Assembly (NCBI GenBank): GCA_013398295.1 | Contig: VZSF01005560.1 | Span: 1 to 64,000, forward strand | Origin: Chionis minor | Lineage: Eukaryota > Chordata > Aves > Charadriiformes > Chionididae | DNA: 64,000 bases | Direction of reading: 5' to 3' | Shown: positions 48,431-61,010 of the stretch, in pieces | How positions within the stretch are numbered: the stretch's first letter is position 1 | How the letters are laid out: every line of letters starts with the position of its first letter | Position numbers and translations under genes: made by a program | The notes under the pieces: model-generated | Told to the model about the DNA's origin: nothing | The model's database searches: none | What the model saw: the letters and a program-made list of their open reading frames with translations, nothing else

Positions 48431-51400
48431 TTACTTCTTTCAGGAAAAAATGAGAAGGGAAATAGAGAAGGGAATGTTCCAGATGTCAGAAGACTAAAAG
48501 TCTAATATAGGTTGAACTAATTAGAATGTCAGAAACTACCTACCAATATATAGCAAGAGCATAAAAAAAATCCATTGTGAAGTCTTCATGCTGAATGAAT
48601 GTATAGACATGATAGGCAAAGTGTAATTATTTAGATAGCCACTAAGCAATCTTCAACAGCTCACAAATGAGTATTTCAGTAAACAATTTTCTGGTTTGAG
48701 ACCTTGAAGAAGAATTGTCTTTATGTATCAGGTCAGGGCTAGATCTTGCATATATCAAGTTTAGATCTTGCATATCAGACAGCTAGATCTGAAGTGCCTT
48801 TGTGCAAGCTTTCTGCACTTTAATGAATTCCACACTAATGGAAAAGATGATTGAAGGAGTCATCACAGTAAGTTAATCTGTCTCTTTCATTTATGTACTT
48901 GTGCTTTGGCTGAAGTTTTAGCAGGAGTTCCTTACGAAATTACCAGTAAAGCGCTGGACATGTATTGGTGCCTGGGCAATGTACTCATACACAGTCTATT
49001 TAAGACCTCTGAGCAGTATATTTACATACAACTAAATCAAGAGACTAACAACTTCCTTGTTTTCAAATAAGAGTAAGCGGTGATCTCTAAAGTTTGTGAT
49101 TCGGGGCTTCACAGGAACCTTGGGTAGAGGTGCTGTCTTCCTCTTGGACAACAGCCAAGTCCCACAGATGTGTTTGAGACATGCAAAATTCGACATTTTC
49201 ACTAGAGAGGCTGGAAGTGAGCAAAGACAAGGGATGCTGAGAAAGGCAAAATAATATAACATGGGAAAAAATAATCCTGCCTATGAATGCACAATAAAAT
49301 CACAAAAATACTTCTCTTAGATACACTGGGGACACTGTTCTGTGAAAACAACTGCAGTCAAAAGAGCAGACAAAAGATTGCATACAGAAAATGAGGCAGA
49401 AGACAGCATTGTTTCACCTTGTAAATTCCTTTGTCCTCTGTCCCCTATACTATGAGAAGGTCAAACCTGCTTCATAAATTATATAGTGGAACTAGAAAAT
49501 ATTCAGGAAAACAAAGAGTATCTTCAGGGTATGTCTGAAGCCCCCTTTGGACATAAGCAGTCCTGCACTTTAGCTACCGAGATAACTGAGATGATGCCTG
49601 AGGCTTCCTCTTTGTACAACTCAACAGCAACGCAAGGGAAAACAGGCAAATTTAGAGTACAACCATTATTATAGGAAAACAACACATTTCGAAATGCAGT
49701 TCCGCTCAGTCTGATTGCACTGTGCCTGCAAAACTCGAGAAAGCATTTCCGACAATTTTCTTGTCTCTAGTTGTACTGAGGAATGCTGATTCCCCAGCCC
49801 AGCCTGCTCTGCTTCTGCATTGGGTGGAGAGGAATTAAGACACTTGGCTATTCTGCCAGTTTCCCAGCCTCTATTAGATGTTAGGTTGCAGCTACAAGCA
49901 GACACTGAATGGCACAATAAGGAGACATTTAAAGGAAGCATCACCTTAGGTCTTTTAGAGTGGGCATCCAAGGAATGAGGTTTCTGGAGCTATCAGACTG
50001 CTTTGAAAATCTGGGGCCCAGTTCCTGATGCTCTGGGTTATTAAATGGGTCTCTACACATACAGAAGAACAGACTATTTGAAAAAAATAATCATCCTGCA
50101 ATTTCCCAGAACTGAGGACTCAAGGGTATTATAAGGAAAGAAGACTCACACACACTTGTCTGTATTCTTCCTCATCTCTACACAATTAGAGGGCATTAGC
50201 TTTCATTTATGAAGGAAGGATTTTATCTCTTCTGTCTTTAATTAAATCACAGACCTTCTCACTTGTTCATAAATCGGAGCTGCTATAACTCAGCTCCCAC
50301 AGAAAACAGTTGGATGTCAACACCCTGTAGGATACTCTTGCCCAACTAGTCTTTTAAACTGCAGTATTTGTTTCAATTAAATAAGAGTTAGTTGTACTGG
50401 GAGTTTTACATTTTGCTATAGGAACAGTGAATTGATTTCTGCCTGAATGACAGAGTTCAGTCACACTTCAGTTACAGTACACAAAATATTCCAAGAGTTT
50501 TGTCAGCCGATATAATTGAGTTCCTTTAATCAGTCTTAGGGTAAGATCCTAAAGGGATTCCACCAGGCTTTTTCCAAGCTGCATGGTTAATAGTTCATTT
50601 AGTAGAAGGAGGTTCTTCACATTCTTTCAACTTCCTTTACATATGGGATTTTTGCCTGAGTAATGTATGTGGATTAAATCCTTGAATTGGCTAGAGACAA
50701 TACTGCTTAAAAGATAAGAATTCAGGCCCATCATTTAAAAAGACAGTAGAAAGAATGATGCAGTGTTTCCCATTGCATTTAATGAAGCAGGTGTTCCTAA
50801 GCACTGGGATTTGCATGGATGCAGATTAGCTTTATGAAAAAAAAGTGGAGATTTTTAATGCTTTACAAGTAATTCTAAGTGTTCTCTTCAGGTGTTTGAA
50901 AACCTACCTTTTTCAAACCCAAGCTTTGTGCCCTTCCCTTTCCAAATGTCTTATAAATTCCAAAAAAAATTACTTACAAAACTGAAAATTATGAGAAAAG
51001 AATATCAAAAAGGACCATTTATACTGTCAAGGAAAAGGATATCTGCTGTAAAAGATTTCCTGAATGTGGCAGCAGCTCTTTATCTGAGGGACCTGCATTT
51101 ATCAACATGAGCGCTTCTGCGTCCCAAAGAAAACTTGCAGGGCTAAAAGACTCAGTTAGCTCAAGACTTCATATTCTCTGACCCACTAGATTGGTCAAGA
51201 AGTACAGTTTTTCAGTACTGTTGCACAGTTCATGTTGGCAAGTATTGATTTCATTCAATATCTGAGATTACTGCAATTTTGCTTTCATGTAATGCATAAA
51301 AGGCTGCTGAAGGCAGTGAAGGTGGTACCACTCCCTTTGACGGAGGGAGCATGTCCTCCATTAGTGATGAAGATTCACTACGTGGGAATTATTTTAGACC

Positions 51401-51504
51401 ACTAACTGCCAGCAGACAGTGATATTACAGCTGTAAATCAGTCAGCTTTTTGGCCAGAAAGCTGTGGACTTTCAGGACTAAACCCAGTCATACATGGGTT
51501 TACA
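48431..51504. other. Non-coding interval
   Basis: There is no supportable exon. A short direct repeat (TAGATCTTGCATAT, offset about 21-22 bases) is at about 48740-48776. Otherwise I see nothing recognisable. Confidence 0.55.
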
Positions 51505-51757
51505 GGTAATGGGCACAAAATTGAATATAGGAAGTTGCACCTGAACATGAGGAGGAACTTCTTTACCTGGAGGGTGGCAGAGCACCGGAACAGGCTGCCC
51601 AGAGAGGTGGTGGAGTCTCCGTCTCTGGAGATATTCCAGACCTGCCTGAATGCCATCCTGTGCAACCTGCTCTAGGTGGACCTGCTCTGTCAGGGGGCTT
51701 GGACCAGATGATCTCCAGAGGTCCCTTCCAACCCTTAACATTCTGTGATTCTGTGAT
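51505..51757 (+). mobile_element. CR1 LINE, 3' end of a distinct subfamily
   Basis: The + strand carries CR1-like wording: 'aacatgaggaggaactt', 'cggaacaggctgcccagag', 'gtggtggagtctcc', 'ttggaccagatgatctcc' and 'aggtcccttccaaccc'. It ends in an ATTCTGTGATTCTGTGAT tail instead of ATTCTATG, which marks a different subfamily from the other copies here. Only the last part of ORF2 and the 3' UTR remain. Confidence 0.9.
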
Positions 51758-53102
51758 ACACATCAATCAGCTGTGCTTGGGCTATACATTACAAACCACA
51801 GAGGGAATGATGTGCTGCTCACTTTGCTGAGCAGCACTGCTGGAGTTCAGGATCTGGCCCAAAGAGCCAGGCAGCTGCACACACAGCTGGGAAGGTCCTG
51901 TGAAAAGCTGGTGGGGGCAGGAGTGGGACTGAGGAGGCTGCTGTCCTGCTCCTTGCCATGGTAGCCCATCTTGGGTCAGCAGTGCCTGAGATGGCTCCTG
52001 CTGCTGCTGGGGAAGAGGTACAACCAGCTCCGGTTTCCTGAGAAAGAGGATTTGGGAAGGGACTTGGCGAGCAGCCCAGGAATAACGAAGGTAGAGAAAA
52101 ATGCTTTTTCCTTCATTTAGTCAGCATCTGGCAGAGGCAAGGCAGGGTGCCTGTCTGAAGGACAGCTGATGTCTTTGAGTGCCTGTACACTTATTTCATG
52201 ATGTTTTGATCAAACAGAAACAATAAATGGATAAATACATTTTTATTGCCTGACCTCTGTGAGGAGCTTAACAGCTTGTTTTTCCATTCTCACTACACAT
52301 AAGAAGATGTTTCATGAATTTCATTTTTCCTTGAAATGCTGAAATTCAGTGTGAGGCAATCTCTCAATGTAATTGCTGAGACCTCCTGCCCCAGGGAATA
52401 TAATTTTTGTTCTGCTCCCCATGTTTTACCACTCTTCAGCTTCACAAGGAGACCCAAGGCTTTGCTAGCCCCAGGGGTTGCCCAAGCTGTATTTCTCAGT
52501 GCTCCTCCCTTACACCGAGCCCACATCACCCACCACAGCACCTGTCTCATGGGGACTGCCCCACACCTTGGATGCCTTGAAGCCCTGTATCAGTGTGCTG
52601 CCCAAGAGAGACATTGATGTGGGGGCAGAAGAAAGACTGGGTTAGTTTAAACCTGCTAAGTGTCCCTGAGTAGCTCTTTGCCTCAGATCCCCTCTGTTAA
52701 GGAAGGGGATCTTGTTCCTTTGGGGAAATAAGCATTATTATCATCCTATACTTTTCAGAACATGTTTGTGTCAGTCCTAGAAGGGACAATTTCCAAGGGA
52801 GTAGGAATTCATCAGAGTACTCACATGATTTGTCCCTTAGTGTTTCAGAAACAAAAAATGGTGACAGTTGGGGCCTCCCACCCCATCCACAGTTGCAGAA
52901 AACGTGATATAGGATTACAGGCAGGATTTTTAATACTTTTGGCTTTCTGATGATGTTTGCTGGCCTATTGCAGGCTAGACCTAAAGGTTCAGAACCCACA
53001 GTGCTCTTTTCAACTCTTCTCACATCCCTCTTCTGTGTACCTCAAAGTGAATTCTCTGCTGTGAGCTACCTTTTCCCACGATGCAGAGAGCAGCTGGTGA
53101 TT
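51758..53102. other. Non-coding interval between two CR1 insertions
   Basis: Slightly GC-richer at 51800-52080. Open frames are short, overlap on both strands and carry no domain. Nothing recognised. Confidence 0.55.
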
Positions 53103-55740
53103 TATAGAATCATGGAATAGTTTGGGTTGGAAGCGACCTTTAAAGGTCATCTAGTCCAACCCCCCTGCAATGCACAGGGACATCTATAACCAGATCAGGT
53201 TGTGCAGAGCCCCATCCAACCTGACATTGAATGTTTCCAGGGATGGGGCCTCTATTACCTCTCTGGGCAACCTGTGCCAGTGTTTCACCATCCTCACAGT
53301 AAAAATTTTCTTCCTTATATCTAGTCTAAATCTTCCCTCTTTTAGTTTAAAATCATTACCCCTTGTCCTATTGCTACAGCCTCTGCTAAAATGTTTGTCC
53401 CCATCTTATAAGCCCCGTTTCAGTACTGAAAGACTGTTATAAGGTCTCCCAAGAGCCTTCTCTTCTTCAGCCTGAACAACCCCAGCTCTCTCAGCCTGTC
53501 CTCACAGGATAAAGGCTTTGGTCCATGATCCATCACTCTGATCATTTTTGTGGCCTTCCTCTGGATCCACTCCAACAGGTCCTTGCCTTTCCTGTGCTGA
53601 GGGCTTCACAGCTGAACGCAGTACTCCAGTGGGGTCTCACCAGAGCAGAGTAGAGGGGAAGAATCACTCCCCTCGATCTGCTGGCCACAATTCTTTTGAT
53701 GCAGCCCAGGATACAGTGGCCTTCTGGGTTGTGAGTGCACATTGCTGGCTTGTGTCCTGCTTTTCATCCACCACTACCCATATGTTCTTCTCGGCAGGGC
53801 TGCTCTCAATACCTTCATCCCCCAGCCTGTATTGATACCAGGGGTTGCCCTGACCCAGGTGCAGGACACTGCACTTGGCCTTGTTGACCTTTATGAGGTT
53901 TGCATGGGCCCGCCTCTCAAGCTTGTCCAGGTCCTCTGGATGGCATCCCATCCCTCAGGCATGTCAACCACACCATTCAGCTTGGTGTCATCTGCAAACT
54001 TGCTGAGAGTGCCCTCAATCCCACTATCTATGCCATTGATGAAGAGATTGAACAGTGCTGGTCCCAGTACGGACCCTTGAGGGACACCACTTGTCACTGA
54101 TCTCCATCTGGACATTGAGCTGTTGACCACTACCCTCTGGATGTGACCATCTAACCAATTCCTCATCCACCAAACAGTCCACCCATCAAATCCATATCTC
54201 CCCAATTTAGAGAGAAGGATGTTGTGGGGGACCATGGCAAAGACCTTGCAGAAGTCCAGATAGACAACATCCGTAGCTCGTCCTTTGTCCACCAATGTAG
54301 TCACTCCATCACAGACGGCCACTAGGTTGGTCAGGCAGGACTTGTCCTTGGTGAAGCCATGCTGGCTGTTTCGAATCACCTCCCTGTCCTCCATGTGCCT
54401 TAGCATGCCTTCTAGGAGGATCTGTTCCACGATCTTCCCAGACACAGAGGTGAGGCTGACAGGTTGGTAGTTCCCAGGCTCCTCCTTTCTACCCTTGTTA
54501 AAAATGGGTGCCATATTTCCCTTTTTCCAGTCTCCAGGTGCTTCACCTGACTACCATATTTCATATATCACGGAGAGTGGCTTGGCAATGAAAACTGCCA
54601 ATTCCCTCAGGACTCTGAGATGCATCTCATCAGGTCCCATAGAATTCTGTATGTTCAGGTTCCTCGGGTGGTGTCAAGCCTGATCCTCTCATACAGTGGG
54701 AGGGACTTTGTTCCCCCAGTCCCTGCCTTGTGGTCCATCAACTCAAGGAGTGTGGGAAGACAGGTTGCCGGTGAAGACTGAGGCAAAAATGTTGTTGAGC
54801 ATCTCGGCCTTCTCCTCATCAGTTGTTACCAGTTTGCCAGTCTTGCTCATTAGGGGGAGTATGCTTTCTTTGACCTTCCTTTTCTGGCTGACATACCTGT
54901 AGAAGCCCTTCTTTTTATTCTTTGCATCCCTTGCCAAGTTCAGCTTCAGCTGCACCTTAGCCTTCCTGACCCCATCCCTACATAACCAGGCAGTGTCCCT
55001 ACACTCTTCCCAGGATACCTCTCCCTGTTTCCACTGCCTGTGCATTTCGTTCTTGTCCTTTAGTTTGTTGTTCTTGACTCATCCATGCTGGTCTCTTGCC
55101 ATCCTTTCCTGATTTCTTCCATCTGGGGATTGAGAGTTCTTACACTCTATGGGGTGGTTGAAGTCCCCCTGCAGAACGAGAGCCTGCAAGCGTGATGCCC
55201 CCTGTAGCTGGAATAAGAAAGCTTCATCAATAGGCTCCTCTTGATCGGGCAGGCTGTAATAGACACCAACCACAAGGCTCCCTTCGTTGTCTTTGTCTCT
55301 TATTCTTATCAATAAGCTTTCAGCCTGCTCGTGGCTATTCTTCAGAGGCAGTTCTTCACACTCCTTCCATTTCTTGATGTAGAGGGCAACACTTCTGTCC
55401 CTCCTTCCTCACATGTCTCTTCTGAACAGCCTGTAGCCATCAATAGCCACACTCCAGTCATGGGATTCATCCCACCAAGTTTCAGTAATGGCAACTAGGT
55501 CATAGCTTTCTAGCAGCATGGTGGCTTCCAACTCCTCCTGCTTGTTGCCCATAGTGCGTGCATCGGTGAAGAGGCGCTTCAGCTGTGTTTGTTGGCCATA
55601 TCACCTTAGAGGAACACCCCTTAGCTCCTTTGAGGTATTTCACTGGTATATCCTTCTTGGCTCCTATTACCTCAGGAGCCCCTGGCTCATCTCTGTAGGA
55701 CTTCAAGCGTAGCTAGCATGTCTCAGAGCAACAGGCTGCA
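53103..55740 (-). mobile_element. CR1 LINE, long but degraded copy with endonuclease and reverse-transcriptase regions
   Basis: Read on the - strand from about 55740, the copy begins near the ORF2 endonuclease start (MGNKQEELEA-like, about 55550, and ITETWWDESHDWSV-like, about 55450-55490). It continues through VVGVYY and GDFNHP (about 55150-55270) and the linker block at 54743-55045. RT motifs follow in 53891-54514: a damaged motif A ([11 protein letters not shown]), [10 protein letters not shown] and FADD. The C-terminal blocks and the 3' UTR end at 53103 with a TAGAATCATGGAATAG tail. Several frameshifts and stops separate these pieces, so it is inactive. It is the only copy here that retains endonuclease sequence. 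The 5' limit, about 55740, is approximate. Confidence 0.93.
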
Positions 55741-56152
55741 GACCCTTGCTAGCACCTGGTCCTTCTAACCTTAGCATGCATTTACCTATAGTCTGACAGA
55801 GAAACAGCAAAATACAGGTTATATCAGAACCCAAACCTGTGCAGAAATCTATCTGTACTGCACAAGGTGATGGAAGGTTCAGGCGTTACCACGCAGAGAA
55901 GTCCACTAGTCCTCTAGCTTGCAAGTCCATAGCTTCAGCACCACTGATCTTCAGGTGTGGGTGCCACATGCTGTCTCAGGACTCCCACTCACCTCTATCT
56001 TGCTGTATGCTACAGAGCTTTCTTAACTATGTTTTCTCTGTTTTACCAACAAAAGTACCTGTACCTAAAGTGTCCCAGGATGCTGATTTTGAGGAATGTC
56101 AAAGCTAGAGGGATAAAATGTGCTGCTGTTAAATGAGTTACCTTTAAAACCA
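55741..56152. other. Short non-coding spacer between CR1 and LTR
   Basis: About 400 bases without a gene. Part may still belong to the 5' portion of the neighbouring CR1 copy, but I cannot recognise it. Confidence 0.5.
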
Positions 56153-56795
56153 TGGTTATGATTTGAGAGACCCACAACAATTTATTGTCATTTACACAAT
56201 TATTCTATCACCCAATGACCCCTCCCAGCCCAGGAAGGAGAATCAGAAAAACAAGGAAACCCAAGGATTGAAATATGAACAGATTTAATAGAATAAGACT
56301 AGATAATTAACATTATTGACACTACAGAACTAATATTGATCCCAATACCAATATAAAATACACAAGGATTATACTCAGCCCATTCTATCAGCAGGAAGCT
56401 ATACACTCCCAGCAGTGGACAGTGAAAGTGGAACACTGCGAGCGCTACAGCTTTGGGAGGAAGGGACAGGCTCAGACGTCCAGGACCAGGCAAGAAGTTC
56501 TCAGAATCACAGCCATTAAGGGAGAGAGTGCACTTTGCACCAAACTTTCTAATTTGTATTGAATGCGACATTTATGGTATGAAATAATCCTGTTGGCCAG
56601 CTTGGGTCAAGTGCCCAGGTCTCACTCCTCCTCATCCCTGCACCTGGTGAGCTCGAAAAACGCTGAGACCTTGAAACCTGCACACCATAGCTGGCTATAA
56701 AGTAAATATTTTCACAAATTCGGACACTAGAGTGTTCTAATAGTGCAGTTTTCCTAAGCATTAGAAATTAGTCCCGTGTCACTCAAACTAGGACA
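56153..56795 (-). mobile_element. Solo LTR of an avian endogenous retrovirus (copy B), inverted relative to copy A
   Basis: On the - strand this starts TGTCCTAGTTTGAG (at 56795) and ends ...AATCATAACCA (at about 56153), giving TG...CA termini and a length of about 643 bases. It matches 22534-23158 in the opposite orientation through shared blocks such as TAGCCAGCTATGGTGTG, AAGCTGGCCAACAGGATTAT and ACAATAAATTGTTGTGGG. The start resembles avian ERVL-type LTRs. No target-site duplication is obvious, and no internal retroviral coding sequence adjoins it. The open frames here are non-coding LTR sequence. Confidence 0.78.
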
Positions 56796-59700
56796 ATCCT
56801 CTAAGTCAAATTAAAATAAACAGAAGCATTCTTACACATATGTCAACATTAGATAACAGAGGGGAAGAAGCTTTATAAAAATGCATGTGTGCAGAAATGC
56901 AGAGAAATAGCTCCACACTTACCAGTCACTTTGATTAGCTTTAACACTCTTTGTTACCCTGCATGTTTCAGCCAGGAGGCTTGTAACCATCCTTGCTGAG
57001 GGCTGGGATCCACTTTCTTTTTGTCAGACTCCAGAAGTGTCAGGTCCCACTTTTTCCATGTATTCCAGGCATGGATCTGGACTTTGCAGTCAGGTCTAAC
57101 TCTTTTGAGTTATACAATGTCTGTCATTCCCAGCAGTTGCTTGGTCCCCAACTCAGCCAGGAAAGAGTCCCGACTCCCTTGTTGCTACCTGACAAAACTG
57201 TTACCTGTTCTGTTTAGCTTTGGAAATGCTGTTCTCCTTTGGGTGTTGAGCTAGTGTAGTTCTTCACTTAGTCTAGCCAGTAAGTAAAGACAGCTCACTG
57301 GGATTTCTGTGCTTGACTAAGCCATTAGTGAATCATGAATCCACTGAGAGTGCTCCTATTCAATAGGGTAGTCTAGAGAAGGAACTCTTTTCATACATTG
57401 ATCCTTATTTTTCATATATATACATTAACTGTCATACTGTACACAGAAATACAAATACAACTTGATATGGTAGAAGAAAATGCATGCAACCAAAAGCAGG
57501 CAGCTGGATCTGTATTGCTCACATTGTTACCTATTTTTGTTCATTCAGTATAAGACGTAATAGATCTAGAAAGAAATAGTACCTATACTATTTCCTGCAT
57601 TCATTGGTTTACATATGTGTTTTAGGATCGTTAAACAGGCAGGCTGAATGTGCTAATTGAGATATACAGTGGCAATCTTCATCATGGAAACTTTGGGAGG
57701 AGAGGTTGGGAGAGAGTAAAGTAATTCCTTGTTCCTCAGTATTGTGTGGCAGCACTCAGAAGCAAAGAAGAGGAAAGCTTTCTTCCAGAGATGAGATGTT
57801 CTGCTTTGAGATGAGTCAGAAAGGGGTTCTCAGCCTTTGTCCTGTGCTCTTCCATGCCCAAGTGGGTGTGAGTGTGGGGCCTGTGGCAGACACAAGATCC
57901 ATCACAACAAAATCTTCCCATTTTAACTCAATAGCAGTAGATAAATTTCCAACTAAATCTGAGAGAAAAATGAGGTGCAGCACGGCTGCTGTTGAATTTA
58001 GTCAGGGAGAACATGTATTGTTAAGTGTAATCTTAATGACACCATTGTCATTTTATCATTTGTACCTTTATTCCATGACTAAAAACCTGTTTCTCAAGTA
58101 ACTTTCTTTTAATCTGTCATCTTGTCTAGCAATAAATCTGGCTAGTCATCTGTCATATAGCAAAGCATTCCTTACCTGTGCTTGTTACAAATTTTAAAAC
58201 TGTGGCACTGGACACCTTGAAAAATTGCTGAGTTATCCAGCACATTATGTTTCCCGTATCTAAAGAGCAGTAGGCTAAATCCCCATAGACGTTCCATGGT
58301 AGTTTATCACAAGATTAAGGAGAGGAAGAAATGTCTTCTTGGGAGCAGTGATGACTAGTGAAATTCTCAGACTGGCAGTAAAAAGCTGGGAGTATGACTG
58401 GTGGGCTCCTTTAATGGCTTTTAACTGAGGCCAGACAGGACAGTAGCCTGTAGCTTTGGGATGATGGTGCATTTGGGTTTAACTGTGCACTTGATCTCAC
58501 CTTTGAGGAATACTGTAAGAGTCATAATGTCACCTTTGATCTCTATATGTGTTCTTTCTCTGTAACACTTTATTTATTACGACTGCAAAATCTTTTGATG
58601 TGTCCAGTCCTCTTATGTACATTATCACAGAGATTTGCCCAGCTGGGGACCAAATTTCAAGTGGAGATTTTAAGGGCCACAGTATTAGAAAGTCCATCCA
58701 TTGAAAAGTTGTTGATCTGGTGTGCCAGTTTCTGCAGTCAGTAGTGACAACTGAGTGTTATGCCAGAATCATATTTAGATACCCATGACTGCACAACCTG
58801 CATGGCCACATACCTGTTGTCTGCTGGGTGCACAGTTTGCATTCTTGGGAAGAGCCCAACTTGTGAATCTGGAGCTACAGAAAGAAGCCAAAAGGGCTTT
58901 CCCTTCTCATTGATAAAAGAACAGTATTAGTAACAATCTGTGCAGAATATGAGCGTTGAAAGAAATAAAAAAGAAGATATTTTCTATCTTTTGGTAAAGA
59001 AAAAAGAATAAATGACAGTTTAAAGAATCATTCAGGATGCTATCTGAAAATAATTACTTGGAAAACAACATATTGTAGCCAGACTACAGACACACACCAA
59101 AACCAAAAAAGGAAATATTTTGTCAGAGTGTAAAACATCTTGTTTTGAAATTCACTGATAGCATTCACATTTTCCTAGCTGCTACACCCCCCTAGAAACT
59201 ATGATAGAAGATCTATGGAAGATAAAAAATCTATAGTGAAGAATTCATGTTCCAGAAGAGCCTGATACAGATAGGAAAGGGTAACAACATTTGCCTGAAT
59301 GTACCTCTACCCATGAATCAAACTCTGAGTAGGTGCAAGCAACAGATGGCTTATCCAGTTTTGTTACTTTTTTTTAGTATCAATACTTACAGGTTTTTTC
59401 TGATCTCTCTTTGATTGCATTTAACCCTGGCCAGTTCTTTCTTTCTGTCTTCGTGCAGTCCTTAAATTTCATCATACCTTACTTTAATTTTAATTAAAAC
59501 TACTCCTATTAATAAAGAACCCTCTTTCAGTTGAGTGCTTGCTTGTCTTACTTTTTTTCACATCTAATATAAGACTATTTTAACTTTTTGTCTCAAGTTT
59601 GCTTTCACCTTTTGGTTTTGTAATTATCAGCTAGAGAAACAGCTACTCCCACTGAGTCAATGGAAGGCTTGATTTGTATCACTGGAAAAGACACCATGTG

Positions 59701-60479
59701 CTTAAACCAGGGAAAACACTGAAAACTGGTAGCCGGTGGATGGGAATGGAGTTCTGACGAACAGAATGAATTTGTTCCAATGAAGACAAATAAAAAGAGA
59801 AGACTCAAAGTGTGGGACAATCTGATGGTTACTGGCTCTGCGAGAGGTCTGGACCTCTGTACTCCAAGGACTTGAATGTGAACACTATTACATGTCATAC
59901 AATAGAAAATACCAGCAAAAGTGTGATCAAGAGAAGACTTGTCACTGTCAGGAAGTCCCAATTCTAACAGAAAGGCTGCCCCTTGTTGCACAGTGTTCTA
60001 GGGTATAGATTTTAATCCTAAACCAAGTTTTGAATACATAAATCCATCGTAGTCCTACTGAGGTCAGTGGTGAAATTCTCGCTCACTTGCATGGTACAAA
60101 CCAGGCTCCTCAGGTAAGAATATGTCTGATTCTTCTTTGGGCAACAACAAGAAAATATGTACTACAGCTAGAAATGTCAGGCACATGGGGTATTTTTTAG
60201 AGATTGATCAGCAAATTTATACTATGACTGGCCTACTGAAGCATTCATATCGCTATTAATAACCCTTATCACATCCTTTGGCTTGGCCACTCTGATGTCA
60301 CATGACTTGTAGTTGAGGTGGAAAAGATGGTTCCCCACTTAAGCTTGCAGAAAAGACTGAGCAAGCAAGCAAGCAAGCTGGGTTTTGATGTTCAGTTGCT
60401 AGCAAGATATCAATGGATAATTGAAATTGACATATTTTGGTGGGGTGTGGAGGGGGAAATCTGAGGTAAGGTTGTTTAC

Positions 60480-61010
60480 ATGAATGTGGCATTTAAATGT
60501 GAAAATACAGTATTGAGAGAGGATAGATCAGTCACAAAGCCTTGAAAGCACTCTGAGCAGCTTATGTTTGTTGTTACAGAATAGGAGGAGAAGAATGGCA
60601 TAGTCAAAACAATGAGCTAAGAAAACTAACTTTGCAGCTGACAGGCTAGAAGCAATGCAAGATGGTATTTGTCAAAGCCAGAGAAAAGAATATTGTGGGA
60701 AGCAAGTAATAAGATAGTGAGTGATGCGGTTATAAGTTTCAGTTTTGAGGAAGTATTATGCAGAGAGAATTGCAAGGTAGACAAGGATAAGGAGGTCAAA
60801 TCTAAGATGATTCCCAGTCATAAGTCTTTGTGGCACTTCCCACAGTGGTAAAGCTAAAGGTAAGAGGATGAAAAACAGGATTTTGCTTTGGACATGTGGC
60901 ACTTTAGCTTAAAGTTTTAAGTCACTAGAGCACTAAGAGGAAATGTCAGTGCAACAGACTATTAGTTTAGTTTGAGTTAAATGAGACACATCTATGGATG
61001 GGTAATAAAT
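60480..61010 (+). repeat. Possible ancient interspersed repeat, family not identified
   Basis: Several phrases resemble an old amniote dispersed sequence I recall but cannot name: 'caaagccttgaaagc', 'aggaggagaagaatggcat', 'gatgattcccagtcat' and 'ttggacatgtggcac', in that order. The first part also resembles 31135-31220 in this window. There are no termini, tail or open frame to classify it. Confidence 0.3.
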
